Positions 26,258 to 35,672 of a stretch of 64,000 bases of DNA are shown here, one piece after another (position 1 is the stretch's first letter; the number at the start of each line of letters is the position of its first letter). Made by a program: the position numbers and the translations under genes. A model generated the notes under the pieces. That model did not search any database. It saw only the letters and a list, made by a program, of their open reading frames with translations, and was not told the DNA's origin. Source of the stretch: Henriciella algicola (GTDB lineage Bacteria > Pseudomonadota > Alphaproteobacteria > Caulobacterales > Hyphomonadaceae); contig NZ_QWGA01000003.1 in NCBI RefSeq assembly GCF_003576245.1, forward strand, positions 1,240,001 to 1,304,000, given 5' to 3'.

Positions 26258-26282
26258 CCTTGTCTGGCAGGTCCGCGCGCGT

Positions 26283-26600
26283 TTACGCGCTTTCCTTGAT
26301 CCATTCGGCGATGCGTTGTTTGGACATCGCGCCGAGATGGGTGGCGGTGACTTTGCCGTCCTTGAACATCATCAGGGTTGGCAGGCCGCGCACGCCGAAT
26401 TTGGAGGCGGCGACGGGGTTTTCGTCGACATTGATCTTGGCGACTTTCACCTTGTCGGCCATTTCCTCAGCCACGGCTTCGAGGTGGGGGGACATCTGCT
26501 TACACGGTCCGCACCACTCGGCCCAGAAGTCGACCACGACCGGCTTGTCACCGGCTACGGCGTCTTCGAAATTGTCGTCTGTAATCGTTTCGGCGGCCAT
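26283..26600 (-). CDS. trxA: Thioredoxin
   Basis: A 105-residue thioredoxin with the active site WAEWCGPCKQM (Cys residues about 30 and 33), then the cis-Pro loop RGLPTLMMF. The length is that of TrxA. It serves as the general cytoplasmic disulfide reductant and would recycle MsrA. The ATG has an excellent AAAGGAGG site. The gene lies 55 bases downstream of addA and has its own probable promoter in that gap, plus a terminator. Confidence 0.96.
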   Translation of the reverse strand: MAAETITDDNFEDAVAGDKPVVVDFWAEWCGPCKQMSPHLEAVAEEMADKVKVAKINVDENPVAASKFGVRGLPTLMMFKDGKVTATHLGAMSKQRIAEWIKESA

Positions 26601-26629
26601 TTGTGCCTCCTTTGCTCGTTGTCTGCTCT

Positions 26630-26658
26630 TATAGATAGGAATTGTACGGATTCTTCAA
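26630..26658 (-). promoter_or_regulatory. Possible trxA promoter
   Basis: On the minus strand TTGAAG (26653-26658), a 17-base spacer and TCTATA (26630-26635), with TATAAG as an alternative -10 box two bases further. It overlaps the last codon of addA and would allow trxA to be transcribed independently. Confidence 0.35.
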
Positions 26659-29600
26659 AGGCGGCCAGCTAAACGCTCCAATGAGTTCTGCAATAAGCTG
26701 GCAGGGAGCTCGAAGAGGACGGGGCCGTCTGTATAGAGCAGGCCCGCGCGGACGGTGCGCCTTGGCCAGGTCTCTGACAAGATGTGCGTATAGGCCGCCA
26801 TCTGGGCGATGTAGGACGCGTCGACATCCTCCACGCGCGCCGGGGCGGGGCGGTCAGTCTTGTAATCAATGATGAGGACTTCTGTGTCGCTGACGACGAG
26901 GCGGTCGACCCGGCCATTGATGATGGTGGCGCCGGAGGCGGTGTCGATTTCACCGACGATTGCGGCTTCGGAGCGTCCGCCCGGGGCGAAGACGTGGCTG
27001 AAGCTGTCATTGCTGAGCGTGCGGAGCGTGACGGTGAGGATTTCAGCGCGGGCAGTGTCATCGAGCTCTGCGTGCCGGTCGAGCCAGATGCGGGCGGCGG
27101 CCTCGCGGGCCTCCGGGGTGAGTTCTGGCAGGTATTGCAGCAGGGTGTGGATGAGCTTGCCGCGCTTGAGGGCCGCGGCGCGGGCCGGGCCGAAAGGCTT
27201 TGAAACGGGCGCCGTGTCCGTCAGCAGGCGGCTTGGCGCGCGGATGCGCGTGGTGGGGCCGGTGCCGGGGGCTTGCTGTTTCGTCCAGAGGGGGGCGGCA
27301 GGCGGGGCCGCGCTGGCGCCGCTATCTGGCGTGACGGACGGCTGGACCTCGCCATAGGTGAGGGTCTCCTCGGCATCTCCGCCGTCGCCGCCGGTGAGCG
27401 ACAGCATGCCCTGCCGGCAGAGCGCGTACCAGGAGGTGTCGCCATAGCCTGCGCCAGATTTCCAGCCATGATGGGCGCCCGCAATGATGAGCCGGTCCTC
27501 TGCGCGGGTGAGTGCAACATAGAGGAGGCGGCGGGACTCGCGAGCCTGTGCCGTCTGTCGGGCAAGGCGGCGGGCGGCGATGACGGGCGGGTCTTCGGCA
27601 GCCCGCTTGGAATAGACCGGAATGCCGCCTTCCAGCATGAAGAGCCCGTTCGTGTCGGCTTTTTCTGCGCCGGTCGTGTCCGGCAGGATGACGATGGGGG
27701 CCTGCAGGCCCTTGGCGCCGTGGACGGTCATCACGCGGATCTCACCATTGGCTTCGGCAAGGTCGCGTTTGAGCTGGCTCGTATCGCTTTCGATCTCGGC
27801 GAGGAAGAGCTGGAGGCTGGCGGCCTCGCCCATGTCATAGCCAAGTGCGCGGTCGATCAGGGCGCTGACCGGGTCGCGGGCAGGCTCTCCGAGCCGCTGG
27901 ATGAGGCGGTCCCAGCCTGAGAGTCCGTTCTCGCGGCGCGTCGTCAGGGCGCGGGAGAGAAAGTCGAAAGCGGGCAGGTGGCGGTGGGCGAGGAGGTCCT
28001 CGCAGAAGGCGCGGGCCGGGGCGAAGACGGGGTCGGTCGCGGCCTGCAGCCGGTCCCAGAGGCTCTCATTCCTGCGCTTATAGGCGAGCGGGAAAAGGTG
28101 GTTGTCGTCGTCGATGAGGCCGCAGAAGGGCCCGCGCAGGATCTCGGCGAGGGTCAGGTCATCGGACGGGAAGAGGGCGAAGCGGATGAGGTTCAGGCAG
28201 TCCTGCACGCCGATATGGTCGAGCAGGACGAGGCGGTCTGCGCCCGCGACGGGGAGGTTTTCATCCTTGAGGGCGCGGATCAGGGCATTGAACAGCGCGC
28301 CGCGTTTTCTGACGAGGATGAGGAAGTCTTCGGGGCGGGCGCCTTCTTGTTGTCCTTTGCGCCAGACAGGCTCACCCACATCGACCATGCGGCGGATCTC
28401 GGCGGCGACCTGTTTGGCGAGTTTGTTCTTGGGCGAGCTCTCGCTGATATGGTCGAGCGGGGCGTCCCATGGGTCGCCCTCTTCTTCCTCAGTGTGCGGC
28501 GTGATGGGCCAGAGATCGACGCGGCCGGCCTCATTGCTGCGTTTGGCGACATGGGTGAGGGCGTCGGCCTCATCAGGGGGCATGTCGGAGAAGGGGTCGC
28601 CTGCGAAACTGTCCTGATTGAACACCGCATCGACGAAGCCGAGCACTTCGGGCGTCGAGCGGAAGGACATGGTCATGTCCGGCAGGTTGGCCTGTCCGTG
28701 ACGCGACTCTTCGGCGCTGATGAAGGCCTGTTTCTCCTGCAGGAAGCGTTCAGGGTCTGCGCCCTGGAAGGAGTAGATGGACTGTTTCTTGTCCCCGACG
28801 GTGAACTGGGTTCGCGGGTCGACGGCGCGCTCTGCGCCCATGCCGGCTCGGAATTCAGTGACGAGGGCGTTGATCAGCACCCACTGGCTGGGGCTGGTGT
28901 CCTGCGCCTCATCAAGCAGGATGTGGTTGAGCCCGCCATCGAGCTTGTAGAGCACCCATTCGGCGATGCCGGGGGCGGTGAGGAGGCTCTTGGTGCGCTC
29001 GATCAGGTCATCGAAATCGAGGGCGGCGCGGGCGCGTTTTCCGGCCGCGTAGCCCGCGAGGACCGGCAGGCCGATATCGATCAGCGCGGCGGTCGTCTCA
29101 TAGGCGCGGCGGGCTTTAAGGCGCTCCAGCAGGTTGCGGATGCGGAAGGCTTCGCTGCCGTCGCCATCTTTCATCTGGTAGAGGGCGGCGGCTTCGGCGC
29201 AGAGGTCACCGATGGCCTTGGTGTAGGGGTTGGACTTTTTCCAGTCGCCAGCCTGGGTGAGGAAGAGGCTGCAATAGGTCTCGAACCGGTTTTCTGCTGG
29301 GCGGGCTGAGAGGCAGTCGACCAGCTTGTCCATCAGGTCAGCGTCGGTCTTCTTCAGGCTGGTCTCGCCGGAGAGGATTGTGACGAGCGACTGGATATCG
29401 GCGCGGGGGAGGTCGCGGCCCATCGCGTTCTCGACCAGTTCAGTCGCGCTTTCACTCGGGGCATCGAGAGCCTGTTTGACCTCAGCCTTGAGCGCTTCCG
29501 GGTCGCGGCCGGTAAGGTCAGTGGCGACGCTGCGCAGCGCGGAGAGGATGACCGATGCGCCGAGGCCGCCGCCAGCTTCGGAGAGGACGGCGAGGGCGTC

Positions 29601-30164
29601 CGGATTGGTGTCGGCAGCGTGGAGAATCTGCTCACGCAGCGCGTCGGTCCAGAGTTCGTCAGCCTCGCGGTCCTCGATCTCGGTGAAGCCCGGGGAGACG
29701 TGGGCTTCGAGCGGGAAACGGCGGAGAATCCGTGCGCAGAAGGCGTGAATGGTCTCGATGCGGAGACCGCCGGGTGTTTCGAGGGCTTGCGCGAACAGGG
29801 CGCGTGCGGCGTCGAGGTCGCTGGCCTCATAGGTGTCGGCCGGGCGGTGTTCGAGTTCGGCAAGCTTGTCGCGCAAGGTCGCATCATCGGCGACCGACCA
29901 GCTACCGAGCGTGCGGAAGAGGCGGCCAAGCATCTCGTTCGCGGCCGCCTTGGTGTAGGTGACGCAGAGGATCGTGTCTGGCGCGGCGCCGGGGCGGCCG
30001 CCATCGCGGCGAAGGAGCAGGCGGGCAACGCGGTCGATCAGGACCTTGGTCTTGCCGGAGCCTGCATGTGCCTCGACCCAGGCGGAGCGATCCGGAAGGG
30101 CGGCGTCGGCCTGCGCCTTCTGCGCGCGGGCATAGGGGGATGGAAAGTCGATCACATCAGTCAT
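26655..30164 (-). CDS. addA: Double-strand break repair helicase-nuclease AddA
   Basis: A 1169-residue UvrD-type helicase with a C-terminal RecB-like nuclease. Walker A is in WVEAHAGSGKTKVLIDRVA (residues ~30-48), Walker B in HILLDEAQDTSPSQW, helicase motif VI in LLYVALTRAEDRLIIAGAH, and the nuclease motif in VLIIDYKTDRPAP near the C-terminus. AddAB resects DNA ends for RecA loading, the alphaproteobacterial counterpart of RecBCD. I place the start at the ATG at 30164, which overlaps the end of addB by 8 bases; longer in-frame starts run into addB. Confidence 0.95.
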   Translation of the reverse strand: MTDVIDFPSPYARAQKAQADAALPDRSAWVEAHAGSGKTKVLIDRVARLLLRRDGGRPGAAPDTILCVTYTKAAANEMLGRLFRTLGSWSVADDATLRDKLAELEHRPADTYEASDLDAARALFAQALETPGGLRIETIHAFCARILRRFPLEAHVSPGFTEIEDREADELWTDALREQILHAADTNPDALAVLSEAGGGLGASVILSALRSVATDLTGRDPEALKAEVKQALDAPSESATELVENAMGRDLPRADIQSLVTILSGETSLKKTDADLMDKLVDCLSARPAENRFETYCSLFLTQAGDWKKSNPYTKAIGDLCAEAAALYQMKDGDGSEAFRIRNLLERLKARRAYETTAALIDIGLPVLAGYAAGKRARAALDFDDLIERTKSLLTAPGIAEWVLYKLDGGLNHILLDEAQDTSPSQWVLINALVTEFRAGMGAERAVDPRTQFTVGDKKQSIYSFQGADPERFLQEKQAFISAEESRHGQANLPDMTMSFRSTPEVLGFVDAVFNQDSFAGDPFSDMPPDEADALTHVAKRSNEAGRVDLWPITPHTEEEEGDPWDAPLDHISESSPKNKLAKQVAAEIRRMVDVGEPVWRKGQQEGARPEDFLILVRKRGALFNALIRALKDENLPVAGADRLVLLDHIGVQDCLNLIRFALFPSDDLTLAEILRGPFCGLIDDDNHLFPLAYKRRNESLWDRLQAATDPVFAPARAFCEDLLAHRHLPAFDFLSRALTTRRENGLSGWDRLIQRLGEPARDPVSALIDRALGYDMGEAASLQLFLAEIESDTSQLKRDLAEANGEIRVMTVHGAKGLQAPIVILPDTTGAEKADTNGLFMLEGGIPVYSKRAAEDPPVIAARRLARQTAQARESRRLLYVALTRAEDRLIIAGAHHGWKSGAGYGDTSWYALCRQGMLSLTGGDGGDAEETLTYGEVQPSVTPDSGASAAPPAAPLWTKQQAPGTGPTTRIRAPSRLLTDTAPVSKPFGPARAAALKRGKLIHTLLQYLPELTPEAREAAARIWLDRHAELDDTARAEILTVTLRTLSNDSFSHVFAPGGRSEAAIVGEIDTASGATIINGRVDRLVVSDTEVLIIDYKTDRPAPARVEDVDASYIAQMAAYTHILSETWPRRTVRAGLLYTDGPVLFELPASLLQNSLERLAGRL

Positions 30165-33100
30165 CGCCGCTCTCCGATATCCATTCATCGCGGCGGGCAA
30201 GGCGGGCATAGTCGGAGCCATAAGTCGCCCAGATGGGGCGCGGCATGCTGACATAAGGGTGAGCCGGGTCAGCAAAGCGCGCGATGAGCTGGGTCACGCC
30301 GGCGCGGGTTTCCTCGATGATTTCCTCGAGGGGCTTTTCAGGGATGGAACGCCCCGTACCGTCTCCGATATTGCGGACAGCGAACTTTGAGCCGAAACGG
30401 ACATAGGTGAGCGCAGAGACGTTGTCGCTGCGAAGCTTGATATCATCCTTCACCTCGAACCCGTCGCCGAGCGCGATGATGGCCGAGAGGGGCATTTGCG
30501 GGTTGAGGCCCGAGCGCACCTGTTTCTCGGATGGCGGATCACCTGTCTTGAAGTCGAGAATGGCGATGGAGCCGTCCTGATGACGCTCTACCCGGTCAGC
30601 ATTGGCGGTGACGGTGAAGCGGCCTTCGGGCATTGCGGGGGCAGTGAGGTCTGTCTGGCCGGAAATTTCGGTGTGGACGCGCCCGGCGATGAGGTGAAGG
30701 CGCCCTGCGCGCCAATCGAGATATTCTGCGGCGACTTTCCTGCGGACCGATACGCCGCCGAGGATGATCTCTTCAAGCTCCCCAGCGCTGCGAAGTTCAT
30801 CCTCGATCAAAGCGACAAGGCTGTCGGTTGACTTCTCGACGCCGTCATCCTCAAACTTTTCTAGGGCCGCGTGGATGGCGGTGCCGCGTGGGCGGGCATC
30901 GACGGGCATGTCGAGCGGGTCGAGCGGATAGAGGCCGAGCACTTGCTGGGCGTAGATCTTGTAGGGGTCGCGGATGAGGTCTTCGATCCGGGTGACCGAG
31001 AGCTTTCTGGGCCGCGCCTCAAGCGCCGGGGTGGGGCGTGGCTCTGATGTGTAGTCGTCCGGCAGGGCAGGGGCCTCGCGCAGCGAGGTGAGCCAGTCGC
31101 GCGGGTCGGCGCCCTCTGACGGCTCAAGGACGCGGGCGGCCTCTTCCTCACCGAGGGCACCGCGAGCGAGCGTCGTCAGCCTCCATATCCACCGCGAGGC
31201 GACCGCTGGGGCGTCATCCCGGCGCCGGGCGCTGATCAGGGTCACATTCGGGGCAGCTGCCATTTGCGCAAAGTCATGCGCCGAGAGGCCGATACGCTCA
31301 TCAGGGTCAGCGAGGCCGAGCTTCTTGCGGAAGTTGCGCGGCAGGAAGGCGTCCGGCGGCGGCTGCTTTGGCCAGACATCCTCATTGAGGCCCGCGAGGA
31401 TGAGCCGGTCGGCACTTTGCAGGCGCGCTTCGAGCGGACCCCAGATGGCAAGGCGCGGATGGTCGCCGCCGGCATCGCGGACGCTGATGGTCTGGCAGTA
31501 GGATTTGAAAAGCTCCGCCCAGATTTCGGCAGCGGCTGGCTCAAGGCTGTCGCAGATGTCGGCAAAATCGCGCATCGCGGTGGAGAGGGCCGCGCCATCC
31601 TCGCCCGCCCAGGGCAGCGGCGCATCGCCAAGGTCTGCCATCAGATCGCTAACGGCTTCGAGAAAGCGGCGGCCGGAAATGGTCTCACCATCGGGGCCGA
31701 GCCCTGCGCTGGCAAGTCTCTGCTGGAGGTCAGCGACGATCCGGTGAGACGGCGCGGCAAAGTAGGGCTCTGGCCGTCCGCGCAGCTCTGCCTGATGACG
31801 CGCTTCCTTGTCGAGCCGGTCGATATGGGTTTCGAGGCCTTCGAAGTCTTCCCAGCGACGCGGGCCGCGCAGGATGTAGCGTTCCAGCGTGTCGAGGTCT
31901 TCGGTGGGCGTGACCTGCCTGTGCTTCAGCACGGCAAGCATGAGCGCCGGGTGGGTCGGGTCACTCGCCCAGTCCATGGTGAGGGCGGCAAGGCTGCCAG
32001 AGCGGGTCTGCAGGAGCGGCGTGCCGCCGGACGGGGCAAGATCGACGCCCCAATGCTTCATCAGGGAGGAAACGCGCCGGGCAAGGCCTGCATCTGGCGT
32101 CACGAGGGCAGCGGTTTGGCCCTCGCGCTCCAGCGTCTCTCGCAGGAGCAGGGCGGCGCACCAGGCTTCGTCCTGCTCATCAGCGGCTTCGAGCAGGGTG
32201 AGGCCGGAAAAGCCGTCGCGGGCGAAGTCTGCGCGGGAGCGGGCGCCTGCAAGTTCATCCAGACGAGTCAGCCAGCCTGCGGTTTCGCTGGCCGGGGCGA
32301 GCGCTTCGTGGATCAGGGCGCGGCGGGCGCGGGCTTCATTGCTGTCTTTCAGGCCCGGCCATGGTGCGACTTCGTCGGGCAGGTAGCCGAGCCGGTCCAG
32401 TGTGCGGGCGAGCGCAGCCTGCGGGTGGCTCGGCGTCTCGACGATCTGGTCCATGGAGGCGCGGGTGAGGTCCCGGTCGAGACCCGGCAGGACGATAAGG
32501 GCGCGAGGCAAATGAAGGGCCGCCGTCATCAGCGCAAAAGCGGACGGGTCGGCGCCGGTGGAGCCCGCGATAATGACATCGCCGCGCGGCGGTCGCGTCT
32601 GCCAGCTCGAAGCTGTTGCCTCTGCCGCGGCGAGGCGGCGGGCATAGGGGTCCATGCGCTGCTGGTCTTCAAGGCTGGCGGGCCAGGCCTGCGTGATGAT
32701 CTTCAGGAATTCGACTGATTGCTGCCAGTGGACGGCGAGCTGGCGCTCTTCCACCAGCGTATCGAGAAGGTCCCAGTTGATCCCGCCGCTGAGCGCGGCC
32801 TGATCGAGCAGGCGGGCAAGTTCGCCAGCAGCCGCAAGCGCGGATGCGGGCGGGACGGGCGTGCCCTGTTTCTCATAATATGCAGAGACGAGCCGCGAGA
32901 GCTGGCCAAGGCGTTCGGCGCCAGACAGGGCAGGCGGCAGGTCGGCGAGGGCCGATTCGACGCCGGGGGGCGGCTCATCATTTTCGAGGTCACCGAGCGG
33001 GCGGATTTCCGGCATCAGCAGTGTCTTCACGCCTGCCGCGCGATAGATGGCGAGGGCGAGCGCGCGGGCAGACCGCCGGTTCGGCACATAGATCAGATCA

Positions 33101-33237
33101 TCGGCAAGCGCGTCCGGATGGGCAGCGGCGTCCTTTTCCTCGACAAGGGCGCGCGCAAGCTCATTCAGGAAGTTCGCGCCGGGCGGGATGGTTCGAAGTC
33201 GCGGCGCACCGGGAGCAAATAGGCCGGGCCCGCTCAT
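30157..33237 (-). CDS. addB: Double-strand break repair protein AddB
   Basis: A 1026-residue protein. The N-terminus (FAPGAPRLRTIPPGANFLNEL) and internal segments such as VIIAGSTGADPSAFALM and LILAGLNEDVWP are typical of the alphaproteobacterial AddB family. A PD-(D/E)XK nuclease region near residue ~880 reads IAILDFKTGDPP. It pairs with AddA. The ATG at 33237 overlaps the murU stop codon (ATGA), so I prefer it to an in-frame start 21 bases upstream. The gene order murU-addB-addA suggests one transcript. Confidence 0.94.
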   Translation of the reverse strand: MSGPGLFAPGAPRLRTIPPGANFLNELARALVEEKDAAAHPDALADDLIYVPNRRSARALALAIYRAAGVKTLLMPEIRPLGDLENDEPPPGVESALADLPPALSGAERLGQLSRLVSAYYEKQGTPVPPASALAAAGELARLLDQAALSGGINWDLLDTLVEERQLAVHWQQSVEFLKIITQAWPASLEDQQRMDPYARRLAAAEATASSWQTRPPRGDVIIAGSTGADPSAFALMTAALHLPRALIVLPGLDRDLTRASMDQIVETPSHPQAALARTLDRLGYLPDEVAPWPGLKDSNEARARRALIHEALAPASETAGWLTRLDELAGARSRADFARDGFSGLTLLEAADEQDEAWCAALLLRETLEREGQTAALVTPDAGLARRVSSLMKHWGVDLAPSGGTPLLQTRSGSLAALTMDWASDPTHPALMLAVLKHRQVTPTEDLDTLERYILRGPRRWEDFEGLETHIDRLDKEARHQAELRGRPEPYFAAPSHRIVADLQQRLASAGLGPDGETISGRRFLEAVSDLMADLGDAPLPWAGEDGAALSTAMRDFADICDSLEPAAAEIWAELFKSYCQTISVRDAGGDHPRLAIWGPLEARLQSADRLILAGLNEDVWPKQPPPDAFLPRNFRKKLGLADPDERIGLSAHDFAQMAAAPNVTLISARRRDDAPAVASRWIWRLTTLARGALGEEEAARVLEPSEGADPRDWLTSLREAPALPDDYTSEPRPTPALEARPRKLSVTRIEDLIRDPYKIYAQQVLGLYPLDPLDMPVDARPRGTAIHAALEKFEDDGVEKSTDSLVALIEDELRSAGELEEIILGGVSVRRKVAAEYLDWRAGRLHLIAGRVHTEISGQTDLTAPAMPEGRFTVTANADRVERHQDGSIAILDFKTGDPPSEKQVRSGLNPQMPLSAIIALGDGFEVKDDIKLRSDNVSALTYVRFGSKFAVRNIGDGTGRSIPEKPLEEIIEETRAGVTQLIARFADPAHPYVSMPRPIWATYGSDYARLARRDEWISESGDD

Positions 33238-33953
33238 GCGCCGAAGCACCTCAGCCACATTTCGGCATCCTTGAGGGATTTCGGGTCGCCGACATGCAGC
33301 CAGAAGCGGTCGAGGGGTAGGCCCTGCATCCGCTTTTTCTCAAGCAGGCCAGACCAGACGCGGAAGGCGGAGAAAGGCTCTGGCGGGTATTCGGCATAAA
33401 GGGCGGGTTTTGCGATACGCAGGCCCGCATAGGCCCAGGCTGCTGACGGGTCATCGCCGCGATGGGTGATGAGGCCGTCATCGGACAGGTGGAAGTCGCC
33501 CTTGCCGGAAAAGCCGAGACAGCGCTCACGGTCAGCCAGCAGCAGGATTTCGTCGGCGTTCGCCGGGTCATAGGCGTCGGCCAGCGCCTTGAGCGGTGCG
33601 CTGTCGCCGGGCGCCCAGAAGGCGTCCGTGTTGACGACAAAGATCGGGTCTTTGCCGAGCAGGCTGGCGGCTTTCGAGATGGCGCCGCCGGTTTCCAGCA
33701 CTTCTTCGCGTTCGTCGGAGAAGACGACTTCGACCCCGCCAATACCGCGTGAATGGGCCTCGACCTGATCGGCGCACCAGTGCGTGTTCACGACGAGGCG
33801 TTTCACGCCTGCCTCAATGAGCGGTTCGATCTGGCGGTCCATAAGGCGTATGCCCGCGACTTCGATCAGCGGTTTGGCTGTCGTGTCGGTCAGCGGGCGC
33901 ATGCGGGTGCCAAGGCCTGCGGCGAGGATCATGGCGGTGTGGGGGATGGTCAT
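33234..33953 (-). CDS. murU: Nucleotidyltransferase, probably N-acetylmuramate-1-phosphate uridylyltransferase MurU
   Basis: A 239-residue protein with the sugar-nucleotidyltransferase signature AMILAAGLGTRMRPLTD, then TTAKPLIEV (Lys in the active site) and FVVNTDAFW, whose Asp binds metal. The family and the nearby AmgK kinase gene point to MurU, which makes UDP-MurNAc from MurNAc-1-phosphate in peptidoglycan recycling and bypasses de novo MurA (the fosfomycin target). A mannose-1-phosphate guanylyltransferase-like role cannot be fully excluded from sequence alone. It is separated from amgK by a REP pair. Confidence 0.88.
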   Translation of the reverse strand: MTIPHTAMILAAGLGTRMRPLTDTTAKPLIEVAGIRLMDRQIEPLIEAGVKRLVVNTHWCADQVEAHSRGIGGVEVVFSDEREEVLETGGAISKAASLLGKDPIFVVNTDAFWAPGDSAPLKALADAYDPANADEILLLADRERCLGFSGKGDFHLSDDGLITHRGDDPSAAWAYAGLRIAKPALYAEYPPEPFSAFRVWSGLLEKKRMQGLPLDRFWLHVGDPKSLKDAEMWLRCFGA

Positions 33954-33990
33954 AAGTGGCTATCCTGAGCGTTGGTCCCGCCGATACGAT

Positions 33991-34092
33991 CCGAAGACCC
34001 CTGCGCAGGCAGGGGTCCAGCATGGTCCCTCACATTCAGCGCTTTGAAAAATGGGTTGCACCATGGATGCCTGCCTTCGTAGGCATTTTCGG
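33991..34092. repeat. Inverted pair of REP palindromes (pair 4) between amgK and murU
   Basis: The reverse copy at 33991-34020 (stem GACCCCTGC/GCAGGGGTC) and the forward copy at 34059-34092 (stem ATGCCTGC/GTAGGCAT, one G-T pair) have the same spacing as the pairs at 24-25 kb, about 9 kb away. The pair sits inside an otherwise compact leftward gene run. Confidence 0.85.
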
Positions 34093-34129
34093 TAGGTGGG
34101 CTCGAGGAGCGAGTTGAAGTCTTCACGTT

Positions 34130-35227
34130 TCACGCGTCCTCAAAAATGAAGGGCGCTGTGTCGGCGACGAAGGCGGCCATGCCGGCGGCGGCGGGGTGTT
34201 CGAGGTTGCGGGCCAGCAGCTGTTTCTGGCGCGGCAGGAAGAGCTTGTAGCGGGCCTTGCCGTCACGCTCGATCAGGCGGGCGAAGATGCCGACGATGCG
34301 GAGGGCATTGAGCGTGCCGATAATGGCGAGGCGTTCGAGGAAGTCGGCCTCTGCCTTGCCGGTCCTGTCGAGATAGGTGCGGATGGCCGCCGATTGCGCG
34401 GCTGGGGAGACAGGGCGGCGGGCATCCTGGACCAGCATGGCCATGTCCCATGCGTCCCAGCCGACAACGGCGTCCTGAAAGTCGAGCAGGCCGACACGCG
34501 CGCGGCCATCACGTTCTGGCAGCCAGATCAGGTTCTCGGCGTGATAGTCGCGCAGGGTGAGCTCTCGCGGGAAGGCCTGCGCGCGCTCGGTCAGGGCGGC
34601 GAGTTCGCTTTCCCAGCGCGCATGATCGGCGTCCGAGAGTGACATGCGCGGGTCGAATTTCGGGTACCAGTTGGCAAACAGGCTGGCATTCACATTGAGG
34701 GCCAAAGTGTCGAAATCGAGGATCGGCCATGTCCGCTCAAGCGCGGTAAGCTCTTTCGGGATGTCGAGGGCGTGGAGGTCTGCGAGTGCGCTCGCGGCGG
34801 CGGTGTAAAGCTCCACCTCGTCGGCGCCCTTCTCGATGAGACGCGCAAACTCTTTCTGGCTGCCGAAATCCTCGATCACCGCGAGGCCGAGGGCGGCGTC
34901 GCCTGCAAGGACTTCCGGCGCGCTGAAGCCATTGTTGCGGAGCCAGCCACCGATCGCGGCGAAGGCCTCGACGCGGGAGGCGGCAAGGCGTGACTGCTTG
35001 TTCCAGCCGCCTGCGAGGCGTTCCTCGTCACTCATATCCGGCGTGCACGGATCATCTTCGACCAGCGGGGCGTCCATGAGGAGGGCGGCTTCGCCATCAG
35101 CGCGCGACAGGCGGCCATAGCGGCGCGTCGAGGCGTCGGCATTCAGCCAGTCGAGACGCGCATCGGCCCAGCCGGCGCGGGTGAGAAAGGCCTCGATCTC
35201 GGCCTGCCTGTCTGCGTCAAATCCCAT
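34130..35227 (-). CDS. amgK: Aminoglycoside-phosphotransferase-fold kinase, probably AmgK
   Basis: A 365-residue kinase from the ATG at 35227. The catalytic loop is TLRDYHAENLIW (Asp of RDYH) and the metal loop LLDFQDAVVGWD. N-terminal DASTRRYGRL is typical of the AmgK group. The gene adjoins murU in a peptidoglycan recycling context, which supports N-acetylmuramate/N-acetylglucosamine anomeric kinase activity. Its start overlaps the tsaE stop by 11 bases, so the two are probably coupled. Longer in-frame starts would lie inside tsaE. Confidence 0.88.
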   Translation of the reverse strand: MGFDADRQAEIEAFLTRAGWADARLDWLNADASTRRYGRLSRADGEAALLMDAPLVEDDPCTPDMSDEERLAGGWNKQSRLAASRVEAFAAIGGWLRNNGFSAPEVLAGDAALGLAVIEDFGSQKEFARLIEKGADEVELYTAAASALADLHALDIPKELTALERTWPILDFDTLALNVNASLFANWYPKFDPRMSLSDADHARWESELAALTERAQAFPRELTLRDYHAENLIWLPERDGRARVGLLDFQDAVVGWDAWDMAMLVQDARRPVSPAAQSAAIRTYLDRTGKAEADFLERLAIIGTLNALRIVGIFARLIERDGKARYKLFLPRQKQLLARNLEHPAAAGMAAFVADTAPFIFEDA

Positions 35228-35672
35228 GGAGTCGAGACTGCCAGTCTTCGCCATGCGGTTCCAGCCTTGCTGTGCGACCTTCGGCGGTTTGTTCGAGGGT
35301 GAGGTCGAGCCGCCAGGCGGGGAGGTTGTCTCCCGCCTTGAGTGGCCATTCGATGAGGGCGAGACCGCCTGCGGTTTCGTCCCAGCCAAGCTCTGTCACC
35401 TCATCCGGGTCTTCGATCCGGTAGAGGTCGAAATGGTAGATGGTGAGGCCGTGCGCATCGTAGGTCTGGACCAGCGTATAGGTCGGGCTGGGTACTTCTG
35501 TCGGGGTGCCGCGCAGGGCCGAGATGAGTGCGCGCGAGAAGGTCGTCTTGCCTGCGCCAAGCCCGCCATGAAGGGCGATGACATCGCCTGCCTTGAGGTG
35601 CGGGGCGAGGCGGGCGGCAAGGCGCGCGGTTGCGGCCTCATCAGCGAGGTGAAGTTCGAGACTGTCGGCCAT
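35217..35672 (-). CDS. tsaE: tRNA threonylcarbamoyladenosine biosynthesis ATPase TsaE
   Basis: A 151-residue P-loop protein. Walker A is GGLGAGKTTFSRAL (residues ~36-49), followed by SPTYTLVQTY, HFDLYRIEDPDEV and IEWP, all typical TsaE/YjeE motifs. With TsaB and TsaD it supports formation of t6A at position 37 of ANN-decoding tRNAs. The ATG shares one base with the TGA of the upstream PLP-enzyme gene (TGATG), and the stop overlaps amgK. Confidence 0.95.
   Translation of the reverse strand: MADSLELHLADEAATARLAARLAPHLKAGDVIALHGGLGAGKTTFSRALISALRGTPTEVPSPTYTLVQTYDAHGLTIYHFDLYRIEDPDEVTELGWDETAGGLALIEWPLKAGDNLPAWRLDLTLEQTAEGRTARLEPHGEDWQSRLHGI

Noticed and set aside
27978-32718. Two long plus-strand frames (27978-29309 and 31264-32718)
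   Set aside because: Antisense to addA and addB; their composition is what mirror-image codons of a GC-rich gene give.
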